43,904 bases of DNA. It comes from an uncultured Synergistales bacterium. Lineage in GTDB: Bacteria; Synergistota; Synergistia; Synergistales; Aminobacteriaceae. Below the pieces are notes generated by a model, which saw only the letters and a program-made list of their open reading frames with translations, was not told the DNA's origin and did not search any database. How positions within the stretch are numbered: the stretch's first letter is position 1; the number at the start of each line of letters is the position of its first letter. Shown here one piece after another: positions 32,246 through 41,766 of the stretch. Position numbers and translations under genes: made by a program. The stretch spans positions 1 to 43,904 of the forward strand of contig CAJOMU010000016.1 of assembly GCA_905235735.1 (NCBI GenBank). The letters run 5' to 3'.

Positions 32246-34078
32246 ATGGCAAAAGTAGTAGGAATAGATTTAGGAACAACGAACTCATGCATAGCAGTGC
32301 AGGAAGGCGACCAGACAACAATAATTCCCAATAATGAAGGCGCAAGAACTACACCCTCAGTAGTGGCATTCACGAAAGACGGAGAGCGTTTAGTCGGACA
32401 GCTTGCGAAACGTCAGGCAATAGTGAACGCAGACAGAACGATAATGTCAATCAAGCGTGAAATGGGTACAGATTACCGTGTGAATATCGACGGAAAGAAA
32501 TATACACCTCAGGAAATTTCAGCAATGATTCTTCAGAAACTCAAGAGAGACGCAGAAGATTATCTCGGTGAACCAGTAACGAAGGCAGTAATAACAGTGC
32601 CAGCATATTTCACTGATGCACAGCGTCAGGCAACGAAGGATGCAGGAGCAATAGCGGGACTTGAAGTTCTGAGAATCATAAATGAACCTACAGCTGCATG
32701 TTTAGCATACGGTGAGAACAAGAAAGATGAACATAACATCTTAGTGTTTGACTTAGGCGGCGGAACGTTCGATGTCTCAATTCTGGAAGTTGCAGAGGGA
32801 GTGTTCACAGTTCTTGCGACCGCGGGCGATAACAGACTAGGCGGAGATGACTGGGACAATCGTATAGTTGAATGGATAGTGAGCGAGTTCAAGAAGACAG
32901 AAGGAATTGACCTGAAGAATGATTCAATGGCAATGCAGAGACTTCGTGAGGCAGCAGAGAAAGCAAAGATAGAACTCTCGAACATGACAGAGACGACAAT
33001 ATCATTGCCATTCATCACGGCAAATCAGACAGGCCCGAAGCACCTTGAGATGAAACTTACACGTGCAAAGTTCGAGGAGATGACAGCAGACCTTCTTGAC
33101 CGGACGATAAAGCCCACGCAGAGAGCACTTGAAGATTCAGGATTGAGTGCGAGTGAAATCAGCAAGGTTCTGTTAGTCGGAGGCTCAACGCGTATGCCAA
33201 TGGTGCAGAAGAAGATAGTTGCATTGCTCGGCAAAGAACCAACGAAGGGCATTAACCCTGATGAATGTGTTGCGGCAGGAGCAGCAATTCAAGGCTCAAT
33301 TCTTGGAGGAGAACGCAAAGATGCAGGTATCGTTCTCGTTGACGTTACGCCTTTGACACTTGGAATTGAGACGCTCGGAGGAGTTATGACGAAGATGATT
33401 GAGCGTAACACAGCAATTCCGGCCAAGAAGAGCGAGATTTTCACGACAGCAGCAGACAATCAGCCTCAGGTAGAGATTGCAGTGTATCAGGGTGAACGTC
33501 CAATGGCGAAAGATAATGTTGCACTTGGACACTTCACGCTTGACGGTATTGCACCGGCACCTCGTGGAATTCCGCAGATAGAGGTTACGTTTGACATCGA
33601 CACAAACGGAATAGTGAACGTATCAGCGCGCGACAAGGGAACGGGAAAGGAACAGAAGATTACGATTCAGTCATCGAACCTTTCAAAGGAAGAGATTGAA
33701 CGCATGAAGAGAGATGCTGAAGCTCACGCAGATGAAGATGAACAGAAGAGAGCAGCGGCAGAGACACGGAATGAGGCAGATGCGGCAGTGTTCAGTGCGG
33801 AGAAGCTCATGAGTGAACTCGGCGACAAGATGACCCCTGATGAGAAAGGGAAAGTGAATGCGAAGGTAGATGCGCTCAAGAAGGCAATTGAATCGAATGA
33901 CACATCAGCAATGAAATCATTGAAGGATGAACTGAACAAAACGATGCAGGGATTTGGTGCAAGATTGTATCAGAATGCGGGAGCAGGAGCGGGTGCAGGA
34001 AGTCAGAATGCAGGAGGAAGTGCTTCGAGCAATAATGATAATGATACAGTAGATGCGGAGTTCAGCGACAAGAACTAA
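32246..34078 (+). CDS. dnaK: Chaperone protein DnaK (Hsp70)
   Basis: 610 residues with all Hsp70 signatures: [43 protein letters not shown], the linker [16 protein letters not shown], the substrate domain [16 protein letters not shown], and a lid with a glycine-rich, acidic tail. The ATG follows AAGGAGAATAA. It is last in the operon; dnaJ is not next to it, unlike many hrcA operons, and a strong terminator follows. Confidence 0.97.
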   Translation: MAKVVGIDLGTTNSCIAVQEGDQTTIIPNNEGARTTPSVVAFTKDGERLVGQLAKRQAIVNADRTIMSIKREMGTDYRVNIDGKKYTPQEISAMILQKLKRDAEDYLGEPVTKAVITVPAYFTDAQRQATKDAGAIAGLEVLRIINEPTAACLAYGENKKDEHNILVFDLGGGTFDVSILEVAEGVFTVLATAGDNRLGGDDWDNRIVEWIVSEFKKTEGIDLKNDSMAMQRLREAAEKAKIELSNMTETTISLPFITANQTGPKHLEMKLTRAKFEEMTADLLDRTIKPTQRALEDSGLSASEISKVLLVGGSTRMPMVQKKIVALLGKEPTKGINPDECVAAGAAIQGSILGGERKDAGIVLVDVTPLTLGIETLGGVMTKMIERNTAIPAKKSEIFTTAADNQPQVEIAVYQGERPMAKDNVALGHFTLDGIAPAPRGIPQIEVTFDIDTNGIVNVSARDKGTGKEQKITIQSSNLSKEEIERMKRDAEAHADEDEQKRAAAETRNEADAAVFSAEKLMSELGDKMTPDEKGKVNAKVDALKKAIESNDTSAMKSLKDELNKTMQGFGARLYQNAGAGAGAGSQNAGGSASSNNDNDTVDAEFSDKN

Positions 34079-34098
34079 AACATAAAGAGAGAATCTAA

Positions 34099-34128
34099 AT
34101 CCCGGTTGTAAATGGCCGGGATTTTTTA
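34099..34128 (+). terminator. dnaK operon terminator
   Basis: ATCCCGG (34099-34105) pairs with CCGGGAT (34116-34122), then TTTTT. It marks the edge between conserved chromosome and the decayed accessory region. Confidence 0.85.
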
Positions 34129-34140
34129 TTATCCTATTTC

Positions 34141-34603
34141 CTATTCATTATTATCAAATCTGCTATGTCTTTCCTGTTCCGGTTCAATTCTGGGTATCTT
34201 GAACTTATCAACGAGAGGACGAATTGGCGGAGTAACTGGAGGTTCAACTTGACGATCTGTTGGTCTGTCAATCAGTTATAATTATAAATATCGGCTGATA
34301 GTAATTGAATCCTTCTCTCGTTCCTGATTATATCTTTGTAGTGTTCAAAAAGATCAAATTCTTCATTCACTGCTTTGCAGATCATTATGCGTTCATCTGA
34401 TTCAAATCACGGCGGAGAATTATCTGGTGTAAGCTCTGAGAACTCAATTGTCTGAACAGAATATTTTATGCTATGATTTTATATAGCCTAGTAACAAGAT
34501 CATTCAGAATGTCCATACTGCCGCTGACAGAACCGATTATATCGAGACAAAAACATACCAGTGTTCATGTATCAGAACGGTTTGCATATTGATTGGGCAT
34601 CAA
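34141..34603 (-). pseudogene. Decayed VWA-domain protein gene
   Basis: From TTG 34603/ATG 34600 (AGAAAGGAG upstream) the minus strand reads MPNQYANRSDT, stop, TLVCFCLDIIGSVSGSMDIL, matching the MIDAS strand of von Willebrand A domains (usually LLDxSGSMSG). After a frameshift it reads TIEFSELTPDNSPP, stop, FESDERIMICKAVNEEFDLF, then in another frame a proline-rich tail ending PEQERHSRFDNNE and a TAG at 34141. At least two stops and two frameshifts interrupt it. TerY-like VWA is the best guess, from the motif alone. Confidence 0.5.
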
Positions 34604-34693
34604 TTTTTCTCCTTTCTTATGTCTCGCTTATGATGAAAAGAAGGCTTACATACTGAAATATAACAATAATTACTTAAGATATTAAGAAATAAA

Positions 34694-34718
34694 TATGTAT
34701 GATGAAAAATCATACATA
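34694..34718. repeat. Perfect 10-base inverted repeat
   Basis: TATGTATGAT and ATCATACATA around GAAAA. There is no T tract next to it. It lies in 34604-34990, an AT-rich stretch where I see no other intact feature; it could be a protein-binding site or a relic terminator of the mobile element. Confidence 0.6.
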
Positions 34719-34990
34719 AACAATGGAAATAAAGCGTAAGGTAACAAAACTATGATCCAAACCTACGAATACCCATAATTACAAGCATTCATGCAACATA
34801 TTTCAATTTTGCGAATTATCTGCATTCTACCTTTTACTTTCTCTGCACGCTCCTAATACGTATAACACGTAGAGTTTAAGCCATTTCCTACTATCATCAT
34901 CATTTGCAAGAATGTATCGGTTCATCGCCGATTACTATTTAAAAGATTGGCTAGCTCAAACTCAAATTCTCAACAATAGGAAGTGATAAT

Positions 34991-35347
34991 TTGGAAACAC
35001 CAAACACTATACGTTCTGTTCTGTCTCAGGCTTACGAGACTTCTTAATATTGGAAGGTCTTTCATGATTTGCTCATCACTGATGGTGTTAAATGGATGAC
35101 CGAAATGTGCGAGGCTTACTGGCTGCTCAATGAGATTTTCTTTATGCTTCATGATGAAAAGGTCAGAGGTGAAGAGTTCATAGTATTTCAGCTTACACTC
35201 AAAGGCTGTTCGGCAACGCTCAAAGCAGAAGACGGCAATAAACAGTTATTAGCTAGCCTTGAAATTCCCTTTATCGATTTTCCGTTACAAGAGGGAATGA
35301 GTATTTACTGGTGCGATAACGTGCTTCTTTTGCCGACTGAGTATTAA
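34991..35347 (+). pseudogene. DUF6876 family gene with an internal stop
   Basis: AGGAAG precedes TTG 34991. The frame reads LETPNTIRSVLSQAYETS, a TAA (35045-35047), then YWKVFHDLLITDGVKWMTEM, CEAYWLLNEIFF, a FQLTLKGCSATLKAEDGN strand and FPLQEGMSIYW with a final LLPTEY, the layout of DUF6876 proteins found on plasmids and conjugative elements. Only one lesion is visible, so decay is recent. Alternatively the downstream part starts at TTG 35069. Confidence 0.65.
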
Positions 35348-35492
35348 GTCCGTAGTTTCAATCTAAAATGCTTTTAACAATTTTCAGACATTCAGCCCAA
35401 ATTTAAGTTCTTTTCAGTTATATCAATCGCCTATCAAGTTACTTATCTGCCAAATTTCCGACATTCTCAGCCATTTTGCCGACCCCAAATTT

Positions 35493-36134
35493 ATGATTAC
35501 AGACAAACTCACAATGAGAACTGAAACTGTCTTTTCCGATGACAAACTTAACAGGTATTTACTGCGTAAGGAATGGGATAATAAGAAGCCGAAAGCAACA
35601 ATTATCATGATAAATCCGAGTGTCGCAGAATTGCTGACTTTGGATTACACAACGCTCTACATTCTGAACAACATATCCAAGCTCGATTTTGGAGCAGTCG
35701 ATATAGTCAAGATGACTTCAAGGATTACTACGAAGCTGAACGTCAAGGAAGAATTAGATGTAGAGATTGAACCGACAAATGCCGAGTTCATAACGAAATC
35801 AGCCGAGCATTCTGACATTGTAATAATCGCGTGGGGCAAACTCGGAGAGAACAACAAAAAGGTTCGCCAAGTCTAGAATAACATCTTGACGCTGTTAGCA
35901 CCATTCAAAGACAAACTGCGTTACATTGGTAACTCACAAGGCGATTACGGCTTTCATCCACTCGCGCCTCAGATACGCTTTCAATGGGTACTTAGAGCGT
36001 TTGATTACTAGGCAGAGCAGGAAGCAAGGAAAGAAGAACAGAAAGCCCATGAAAAACATCTCAAAGCGTTCAAAAATAGGCTTAGTTTGCGTTTTATCTA
36101 TGCCCCTGCTTGTGAGTTCCGCAGGACTGAGCAA
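35493..36134 (+). pseudogene. DUF1643 family gene with two internal TAG codons
   Basis: The frame opens at ATG 35493: TVFSDDKLNRYLLRKEWDNK, KPKATIIMINPSVAELLTLD and SAEHSDIVIIAWGKLG are the DUF1643 core. A TAG at 35874-35876 ends it, but the same frame goes on with NNILTLLAPFKDKLRYIGNS and FHPLAPQIRFQWVLRAFDY, a second TAG (36009-36011), then a charged helix AEQEARKEEQKAHEKHLKAF to TGA 36132-36134. Homology continues past the first TAG, so the stop is a lesion. Function of the family is unknown; it is common in phage and mobile elements. Confidence 0.65.
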
Positions 36135-36266
36135 TGACGCAATGTGACGAAAATATTCAAATTACAAATTGTTGTAATGCATTTATATTACTGAATAACT
36201 TGAATATACGGACGAAATGACGGAAGACACTACAAAGCATTTTCCATTTTCAGAAAGGAGTTTAGC

Positions 36267-36647
36267 ATGTATCAGTTAGGCACATTTGCAGAGTTCAATT
36301 TGCTCTCGTTTCCAATTCCCGATGAAGTAAAGCACGAATTATCTGCAATAGCTACAATGCTTGATGAGAATTTCGGAGCAAGTCGTGATGTTCAGAATGA
36401 TGAAGGAGGCTTTATATTCATTGCTCTTAATGATGAAGACTTAGCCTGCTTCAAGGATAAGTACACAGAGCTTAATTCTCCGCTCTTGGAGTACGTTTTG
36501 GCAATCAAGGCCACGAAAGGCAACTACTTAAATGCGTTTTACCTTTACGGCTACGACTACGGAATAAGCCTGTTCATGCCTGTATCAAGCGCTCCTGAGT
36601 TCATATTACGGGAGGCATTGAATAATATACAGCTTTGGAACGGTTAA
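36267..36647 (+). CDS. Hypothetical accessory protein (tandem paralog A)
   Basis: 126 residues from ATG 36267 behind AGAAAGGAG. Not recognised. It has a helical N terminus (VKHELSAIATMLDENFG), then RDVQNDEGGFIFIALNDEDL and a C-terminal half with TKGNYLNAFYLYGYDYGISL. The next frame downstream is a clear paralog, with the same RDV-x2-ND-x-GGF-x-FIA core and a GxYL-x-xFL block. The gene appears intact, in contrast to most neighbours. Confidence 0.6.
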   Translation: MYQLGTFAEFNLLSFPIPDEVKHELSAIATMLDENFGASRDVQNDEGGFIFIALNDEDLACFKDKYTELNSPLLEYVLAIKATKGNYLNAFYLYGYDYGISLFMPVSSAPEFILREALNNIQLWNG

Positions 36648-36660
36648 GGCAGCTCACAGC

Positions 36661-36969
36661 GTAAAAGGTAAAGTTCTCAGGACAGTATATGAAAGAGCAT
36701 TAGGAATTGTAAACATTCTCGATAAATATTACGGCAAGGATAGAGATGTTTACAAGAATGACGGAGGATTTGCATTCATAGCTGAGGACAAAGTGGATTT
36801 GAGCTATTTCATCAGTCATTATATAAATTTTAATAATAGCACATATGAAGATGCTCAAATATTCAGGACAGAGCAGGGATATTATCTCGATATATTATTC
36901 CTGTGCAATAACGAGTTCAGCACAAACCTTCTGACATCGGCGGGATTATTGCCTGAAGTATCAGCATAA
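36661..36969 (+). pseudogene. Tandem paralog B lacking a start codon
   Basis: About 100 codons reading KGKVLRTVYERALGIVNILD, KYYGKDRDVYKNDGGFAFIA, SYFISHYINFNNSTYED and GYYLDILFLCNNEFSTNLLT, ending LLPEVSA. It aligns along its length with the gene at 36267. No ATG, GTG or TTG stands in frame between the upstream stop at 36619 and the conserved part, so it is either a fusion partner lost by frameshift or a dead copy. Confidence 0.55.
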
Positions 36970-37007
36970 GCCCGTAACAGGTGATAAAGTAAAGGAAAAT
37001 GAAAAGC

Positions 37008-37112
37008 ATGAAGCATTTTCTGTACGGATTTATAGCAACGTTAATTGCCCTAATAATCCTTGACCCAGAGCCGAAGAACAAGGCAGTAACAGCAGAAAGG
37101 ATAAAGGCATGA
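37008..37112 (+). CDS. Small membrane peptide
   Basis: 34 residues, one membrane helix (HFLYGFIATLIALIILD) and a charged tail. ATG 37008 is 11 bases after AAAGGA; ATG 36999 is too close to it. The stop overlaps the next small ORF as ATGA, a sign of real coding. Function unknown. Confidence 0.45.
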   Translation: MKHFLYGFIATLIALIILDPEPKNKAVTAERIKA

Positions 37113-37255
37113 TAACGTTGTTAGCATCAATAGCTGAGTCGGAGAGCGTGAAGCTGTTTGTCGTGGAAGTATTGCTTGCGGTTGAGATTTACCGTGTAGC
37201 GAAACAGCGTAAAACGCCGACTAAGGAGAAGAAATCTGCTACACGTAGGAAGTAA
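37109..37255 (+). CDS. Small hypothetical protein
   Basis: 48 residues: a hydrophobic helix (SVKLFVVEVLLAVEIYRVA) and a basic tail KQRKTPTKEKKSATRRK. It overlaps the preceding small membrane peptide by four bases and is followed by a terminator, so the two form a small operon, perhaps with the paralogs upstream. Confidence 0.45.
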   Translation: MITLLASIAESESVKLFVVEVLLAVEIYRVAKQRKTPTKEKKSATRRK

Positions 37256-37264
37256 GATGATAAA

Positions 37265-37290
37265 GGGGAGTTTTAACGCTCCCCTCTTTT
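37265..37290. terminator. Bidirectional terminator
   Basis: GGGGAG (37265-37270) pairs with CTCCCC (37279-37284), followed by TCTTTT on the plus strand and TTTATC on the minus strand. It ends the small-ORF operon and the Sel1/SH3 pseudogene. Confidence 0.75.
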
Positions 37291-37305
37291 ACCTTAATCT
37301 ATTTT

Positions 37306-38830
37306 TCACTTACTGAAGATGTTGATTAAGTTTTGTCTTTCCCCGTACGCCAAGGGCATGATGTTTATATATTTTCTGCTGACGTAGGCTTCGTCAACGT
37401 ATCTTATTTTTTGTGCCTGTCCATCAATAGCAAAACGAACCCTGCACCATTCGCTCCCGTAAGAAGGTGTTTCGATAAAGAGCGCGTCTTTATTGCTTCT
37501 TTGCACTTGGAATAAAACTCTGCTCTGAGTGTCTGGAGCATCGCGGACATTCAGTCTGCCGTTCGCGGTGATGGACGCGCTGTAAATTTCATCTCTGTAC
37601 AGATACAAGAGACTCATCATTTTGTGCGTGTAAAAATCTTCCGTGCTGAGATAATTGTATTCTATATAATCTACTCTACCGTCGGTTATATGAATTTTGC
37701 TTCAGTGCTTCCCTCATTGACATATAACGTGTCCTGTTCTCCGTTCCATGAGCCGAAATCGCCGAACAGTGAGTTTATTTCACTGAAAGATGAGCTGACT
37801 TTAATTCTTCCTGCGAAAACGAAATCGGGTGAGTAAGTCCTGAAATTTGCAACGTAAGCTTTTGACCATGAACTGTCGGGATAACTACAGAACATGAAAA
37901 GGTCTTCCGCATACCGTGAACGCATGTAAACGGTTTCCGCTTTGTCCCTCATTTCATCGGCGGACATAAATTCACTGTCCTGCGTTGTGTACAGTTTAGT
38001 TTTGCTGAGTTTTTCTGCAACTTCTTCTATGCTGTTAAGGAATTTTATTGCATTTCCCTTTGCTTCGTCAAAATTGTTGGGCTTACTTAAAGGCGTTATG
38101 TTTTCGTTTTTAGACGATTATGTTTGAGTTTGCGTAGTGATTGAAGAGTTTTGCGACTTTTGAGCCTGTAAATGTTGCAACGCATCATTTGCGTTAACTT
38201 TTATATCGTAATCGCCGTTTGCAACAGCTTTTCTGAGATAAAATTCAGCTTTGTCGTAGTCCCATACTACTCCTTGACCGTTCATATAAAGTTTCCCAAG
38301 TTCACATTGAGATATGGCGCGGAATTTTGTTACTTCCACATCAGAGAACTGCTCAGCCGCAAAAAAACGTTCTATATCGGCGATTTTTTTGAATAATTCA
38401 CAGGCACGTTTATAGTCTTTCTCTGTACCCACTCCCTCATAATATGCAACAGCTAAGAAAAACTTGCGTCTAGTTGTACTTCTTTTGTCATAAGACTTTT
38501 TTAACCAATAAAAAGCATTTTTATCATCTTTCTTGACGTTTTCGCCATTAAAATACGTCATAAACAAACGGAATTGCGCGTTATCATGTTATGTTCTGCA
38601 GACTTATTGAACCAGTAAAAAGCCTGTTCATAATTCTGCTTAACATTTTTACCCTCATAGTATATTTCACCGAGTTCATATTGTGCATACTAGTCGCCTT
38701 TTTCAACTCTGCTTATTAAATCATCGAGTTCACTCTGCGATAAATTTTCTGCACTGAATAAAACTGACGACGAAACGATAGCAACAAATAACACATCAAT
38801 GACATACTACAATAATTTTACTTTATTCAT
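37306..38830 (-). pseudogene. Decayed secreted Sel1-repeat/SH3b protein gene
   Basis: One gene of about 505 codons with several lesions. It starts MNKVKLL at 38830, TAG (38807-38809), then a signal-peptide helix YVIDVLFVAIVSSSVLFSAE; TAG again at 38690-38692 inside a Sel1 repeat (KGD, stop, YAQYELGEIYYEG); a frameshift near 38585; intact Sel1 repeats (GENVKKDDKNAFYWLKKSYD and GQGVVWDYDKAEFYLRKAVA); TAA at 38118-38120; a middle domain; a frameshift near 37685; and an SH3b-like end (GRLNVRDAPDTQSRVLFQVQ). Sel1 repeats are protein-binding TPR-like units. The parts look like separate ORFs but read as one former protein. Confidence 0.65.
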
Positions 38831-39036
38831 AGTGTAAAAATAATAAAACAAACAACGATTTTCTCTAGCGCTAAAAAACAAAAAAACGGAGAAAAACAAT
38901 AGCCTGTAGCTATTCCCGTACATCGTGCACACAGATGAAATTGTCGCTCTTTAACAAAAAATAAACGTTCAAACCTATGATGACAACACCAATACTTAGT
39001 TAATATTAAATTATCAACAAATAACATTATTAACAA
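38827..39036 (-). CDS. DUF2085 membrane protein (short, probably truncated)
   Basis: 69 residues with the DUF2085 signature: YWCCHHRFERLFFVKERQFH followed by LCARCTGIATGY, then one hydrophobic segment. Complete members have about twice the length and more membrane helices, so the gene is probably cut short; the stop overlaps the start of the Sel1 pseudogene. The start is TTG 39036 or ATG 39027. Function of the family is unknown. Confidence 0.55.
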   Translation of the reverse strand: MLIMLFVDNLILTKYWCCHHRFERLFFVKERQFHLCARCTGIATGYCFSPFFCFLALEKIVVCFIIFTL

Positions 39037-39226
39037 CTTTTCCCATATTTTTTTTATTGTACCTAACCTTATTGAGTTTTATATTTCTCGTTTATAAAAA
39101 ATGTTATTATGAATTATAACATAATTTATAAACTATATTTTATCATGTTAAAACTTAATATTGTGAAAATTATAAACATATCATTTCTCACATTCTAAAC
39201 CTAAAATAAAATTGAGGTGAAAGACT
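39037..39226. other. Very AT-rich intergenic spacer
   Basis: About 190 bases almost without G or C, with runs such as TTTTTTTTATT and many TATAAT-like words on both strands. It separates the minus-strand DUF2085 gene from the plus-strand regulator and probably holds promoters for both; an origin or nucleation site for a silencing protein is possible but has no direct support. Confidence 0.4.
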
Positions 39227-39426
39227 GTGAAAGAAAACGCCACTATTAAAATCCCTAAAAAACCGCACATGAGAGGCGAGGAAGGATATAAATCTTTTCT
39301 GTCCGTATCAGGAATGAAACTGCTAATGCCCTTGAGGAGCTATCAATCAAAAGCAACCGCTCACGAAATGAACTCATCGGCATGATTTTAGAGTACGCTG
39401 TTCACCATACAGACATTACCGACTAA
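39227..39426 (+). pseudogene. Ribbon-helix-helix (CopG/Arc-like) gene with a one-base deletion
   Basis: GTG 39227 follows GAGGTGA. The frame reads ENATIKIPKKPHMRGEEGYK and SF, then the homology moves to the next frame: SVRIRNETANALEELSIKSN, RSRNELIGMILEYAVHH. Adding one T to the run TTTT near 39299 restores a whole Arc-type repressor of 66 residues. It was probably a regulator of the mobile element. Confidence 0.65.
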
Positions 39427-39445
39427 TAAGGGCATAAGCCCCTGC

Positions 39446-39613
39446 TCATGAGAGCACTACTCGAAATGTTACATCTGGGCTTGTTTCGCTCTCTACCGTC
39501 AATTCTTCATCATAATATTTCTTAGCAATGACTTTCATAGCTTCCTGCAAACTCCGAGCGTCAATCTCAAATCTTGACGTAATGCAATCTGAAACTTCGA
39601 TTGTATAAACCAT
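39446..39613 (-). CDS. DpnD/PcfM-like small protein
   Basis: 55 residues (MVYTIEVSDCITSRFEIDAR, LQEAMKVIAKKYYDEELTVE, then DVTFRVVL), the pattern of the DpnD/PcfM C-terminal domain seen on conjugative plasmids and ICEs. ATG 39613 follows AAAGGAGG. It is intact in a region where most genes are broken. Confidence 0.6.
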   Translation of the reverse strand: MVYTIEVSDCITSRFEIDARSLQEAMKVIAKKYYDEELTVESETSPDVTFRVVLS

Positions 39614-39720
39614 AAAAAGCCTCCTTTCATTGAATAAGGCTATGCTATCACCAGTTTAATGAACTCACAAATTTACATAAGCATTCTTATATTTTTATGA
39701 ATAAATGATATTCTTTTGAC

Positions 39721-40075
39721 ATGAAGAAGAACAATAACGAAATGAATGAACGAATAAGGACTTTAAGAAAAGCCTGAAACTAAGGCAGGCTGATTTTTAA
39801 AGGCAAATCGGGCTTACTCAAACGTCCCTATCAATGATTGAATGAGGCACTAACACGCTCACGGATAAGAATATCAGGCTTATTTGTACTGTATTAATGT
39901 CAGGGAAGAGTGGTTAATAGCTGGGAACGGAAATATGTTTAACGACAGCACTTATATTAAGGAACTGTGCGAGGTTATCAATAGTCTCACTACTGAAAGT
40001 CAGTTAAGTATTTTGAAAATCGCAAGGGAAGTACGTATAATTGAAAAAAAAAAAAAAAAAAAAACTACTAACTAA
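39721..40075 (+). pseudogene. Decayed XRE-family repressor gene
   Basis: It begins NNEMNERIRTLRKA at ATG 39721, then a stop or frameshift, LKLRQADF, TAA, RQIGLTQTSLSMIE, TGA, GTNTLTDKNIRLICTVL, a frameshift, and VREEWLIAGNGNMFNDSTYI onward. Put together this is a common phage or ICE repressor with an N-terminal helix-turn-helix (QADFxRQIGLTQTSLSMIE). The end runs into 21 A residues. Four or more lesions show that it no longer works. Confidence 0.7.
40044..40064 (+). repeat. Run of 21 A residues
   Basis: An uninterrupted poly-A near the 3' end of the XRE pseudogene, coding lysines. Such a run is prone to slippage in the cell and to sequencing error, so its length should not be trusted. Confidence 0.9.
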
Positions 40076-40177
40076 TTCTAACGATTTTCAGTAAGTAGCT
40101 ATGATATTTATGGATTTATGATATTATGTTATTTACTTGTATACTACGAGCGAAGCCGTTTTTAATAAAGGAGTATA

Positions 40178-40303
40178 TTGACAACTGAATACAAAGCAAT
40201 ACAAGTTCCTATTTTGTATTTGATAAGTAGGGAGCACTCGGTCAGGTTATACGCTGGCCTGATTGTGAGGTGACTGGAGGCGATTATCAAACACGTAGCA
40301 TAA
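40178..40303 (+). pseudogene. Short remnant ORF before the primase
   Basis: AAAGGAG stands five bases before TTG 40178. The frame reads TTEYKAIQVPILYLISREHS and VRLYAGLIVR to a TGA (40271-40273), then LEAIIKHVA in the same frame to TAA at 40303. It may be the start of a lost replication or regulatory gene. The remainder of 40076-40436 holds nothing I can name. Confidence 0.35.
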
Positions 40304-40436
40304 AATCCCTTAGATAATTTTAGATTGTTCTTGTTTTATAAAAATTAGTAAATGCTGAGTTGTTAGTGATATTTATGAACACATTGATGTAACACACTTT
40401 TTATAAGAATTTAAATTTATCGAAGGAGGTACAACA

Positions 40437-41444
40437 ATGTCCGCGAAAACACAAATAATCGTCGAAAGGGTAAGAGAAAGATATTCAGAACGACAGCTTT
40501 ACTTACGTTCTTTATCCTTTACAGCGACGGCTTATCAGGGAAGAGTGTACTCTGCTCAATTCTGTGTGAGTTAGCAGGAGGAGATAAAAACGTTAGCAGT
40601 GTAACACTAAGCAACTTAGGCAATAAGTTTCAAAGAGCCGAGCTGTACGGGAAAATTCTGAATATCAGTACGGAGAACGAAGCCAGCAAGTTTAACACAG
40701 AGGCTTTGAAATCCATTACAAGTTGCGATTAAATACAAGGTTGAGCATAAGTTTCAAAACCCGTTCACAACGAGAATAACTGCAAAACTGCTTTTCGCTA
40801 TGAACAGCTTACCTGAACCGCAGGATAAGACGTTCGCGTTTTATCGCCGTCTCGTTTTTCTACCTTTTTTAACGCGATTTGTAGATAATCCTAGATAAGA
40901 AACAAATAAATTACAGCTTAAACCTAAGATTTAGGAAGAGCTATTAGAGGAATTACAAGGCATACTTGCATGTAGTATTAGGGGCTTAATGCAGTTAGTT
41001 CAAAACAAGTACCAGTTTACACCTTCGAAAGAAGCCGACAAGCTAATGTTAGAGTATCGTAAAGACATTTCGCCTGTTTTTGGCTTTATAGAGAATTGTA
41101 TAGAGAAAGATACAAAGATAAACCGAACCTCGCGCTTTGGTAGCACAATTTCTACTCATACTATCTTTAACGCTTACAATCGTTGGTGTGTCGAAAACGG
41201 CATTCACGATAGAATTACTAAACGCTCATTCTTAAAAGCATTAAGAGAGGAACTAACTAAATCTAATATTCCTTTTCACGAATATTATTCTGGAATTGTC
41301 AGATACTTCACGGATATACATCTCTCATATAACATACGCAAGGCTTTGAACGATTATATACATGATGATGAAGATGATTTTGCAGAAGATAAGAGAAGTC
41401 ATTATGTCGTAAAAGATTACGAAGACGATAATGAAGTCGCATAA
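40437..41444 (+). pseudogene. Decayed P4-family phage/plasmid primase-helicase
   Basis: AAGGAGGT precedes ATG 40437. After a frameshift near 40510 it reads LYSDGLSGKSVLCSILCELA (Walker A GLSGKS of SF3 helicases), SSVTLSNLGNKFQRAELYGK and ISTENEASKFNTEALKSIT. Another shift near 40724 leads to IKYKVEHKFQNPFTTRITAK, LLFAMNSLPEPQDKTFAFYR and RLVFLPFL. TAA (40896) and TAG (40932) follow in frame, then the C-terminal helical part EELLEELQGILACSIRGLMQ to 41444, which opens as a frame of its own at 40989. The intact gene would have replicated the element. Confidence 0.75.
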
Positions 41445-41655
41445 ACGGTAAGAACACTTTATCGGTCTTTGCTTATGATGAATAAGTTACTTGAGACAAG
41501 ATATTCAGGTAAACAAGGACACTGAATGTTTTACAACGTAATCTGAAACAAATTCCTCTATTTCCGAAGAGTTAATATCACCGTTGGTGAAAATGCTGCA
41601 TAGTATTTACATTGCGGATATGGCAACAGGAACAGGTTAAACTGTCAGACTATAA

Positions 41656-41691
41656 AGCGTTTCGGGAGGGTTTAAGCCTTTCTGAGACGCT
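41656..41691 (+). terminator. Possible terminator before the recombinase
   Basis: AGCGTTTC (41656-41663) and GAGACGCT (41684-41691) pair with one mismatch, followed by CATTTATTT. The rest of 41445-41766 contains only broken frames that I cannot assign. Confidence 0.4.
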
Positions 41692-41766
41692 CATTTATTT
41701 ATCGTAATTAAGAGTATTACATCTAGATATTATTCCTATGAACAAAGACTTTTAAGGAGGTATTAA

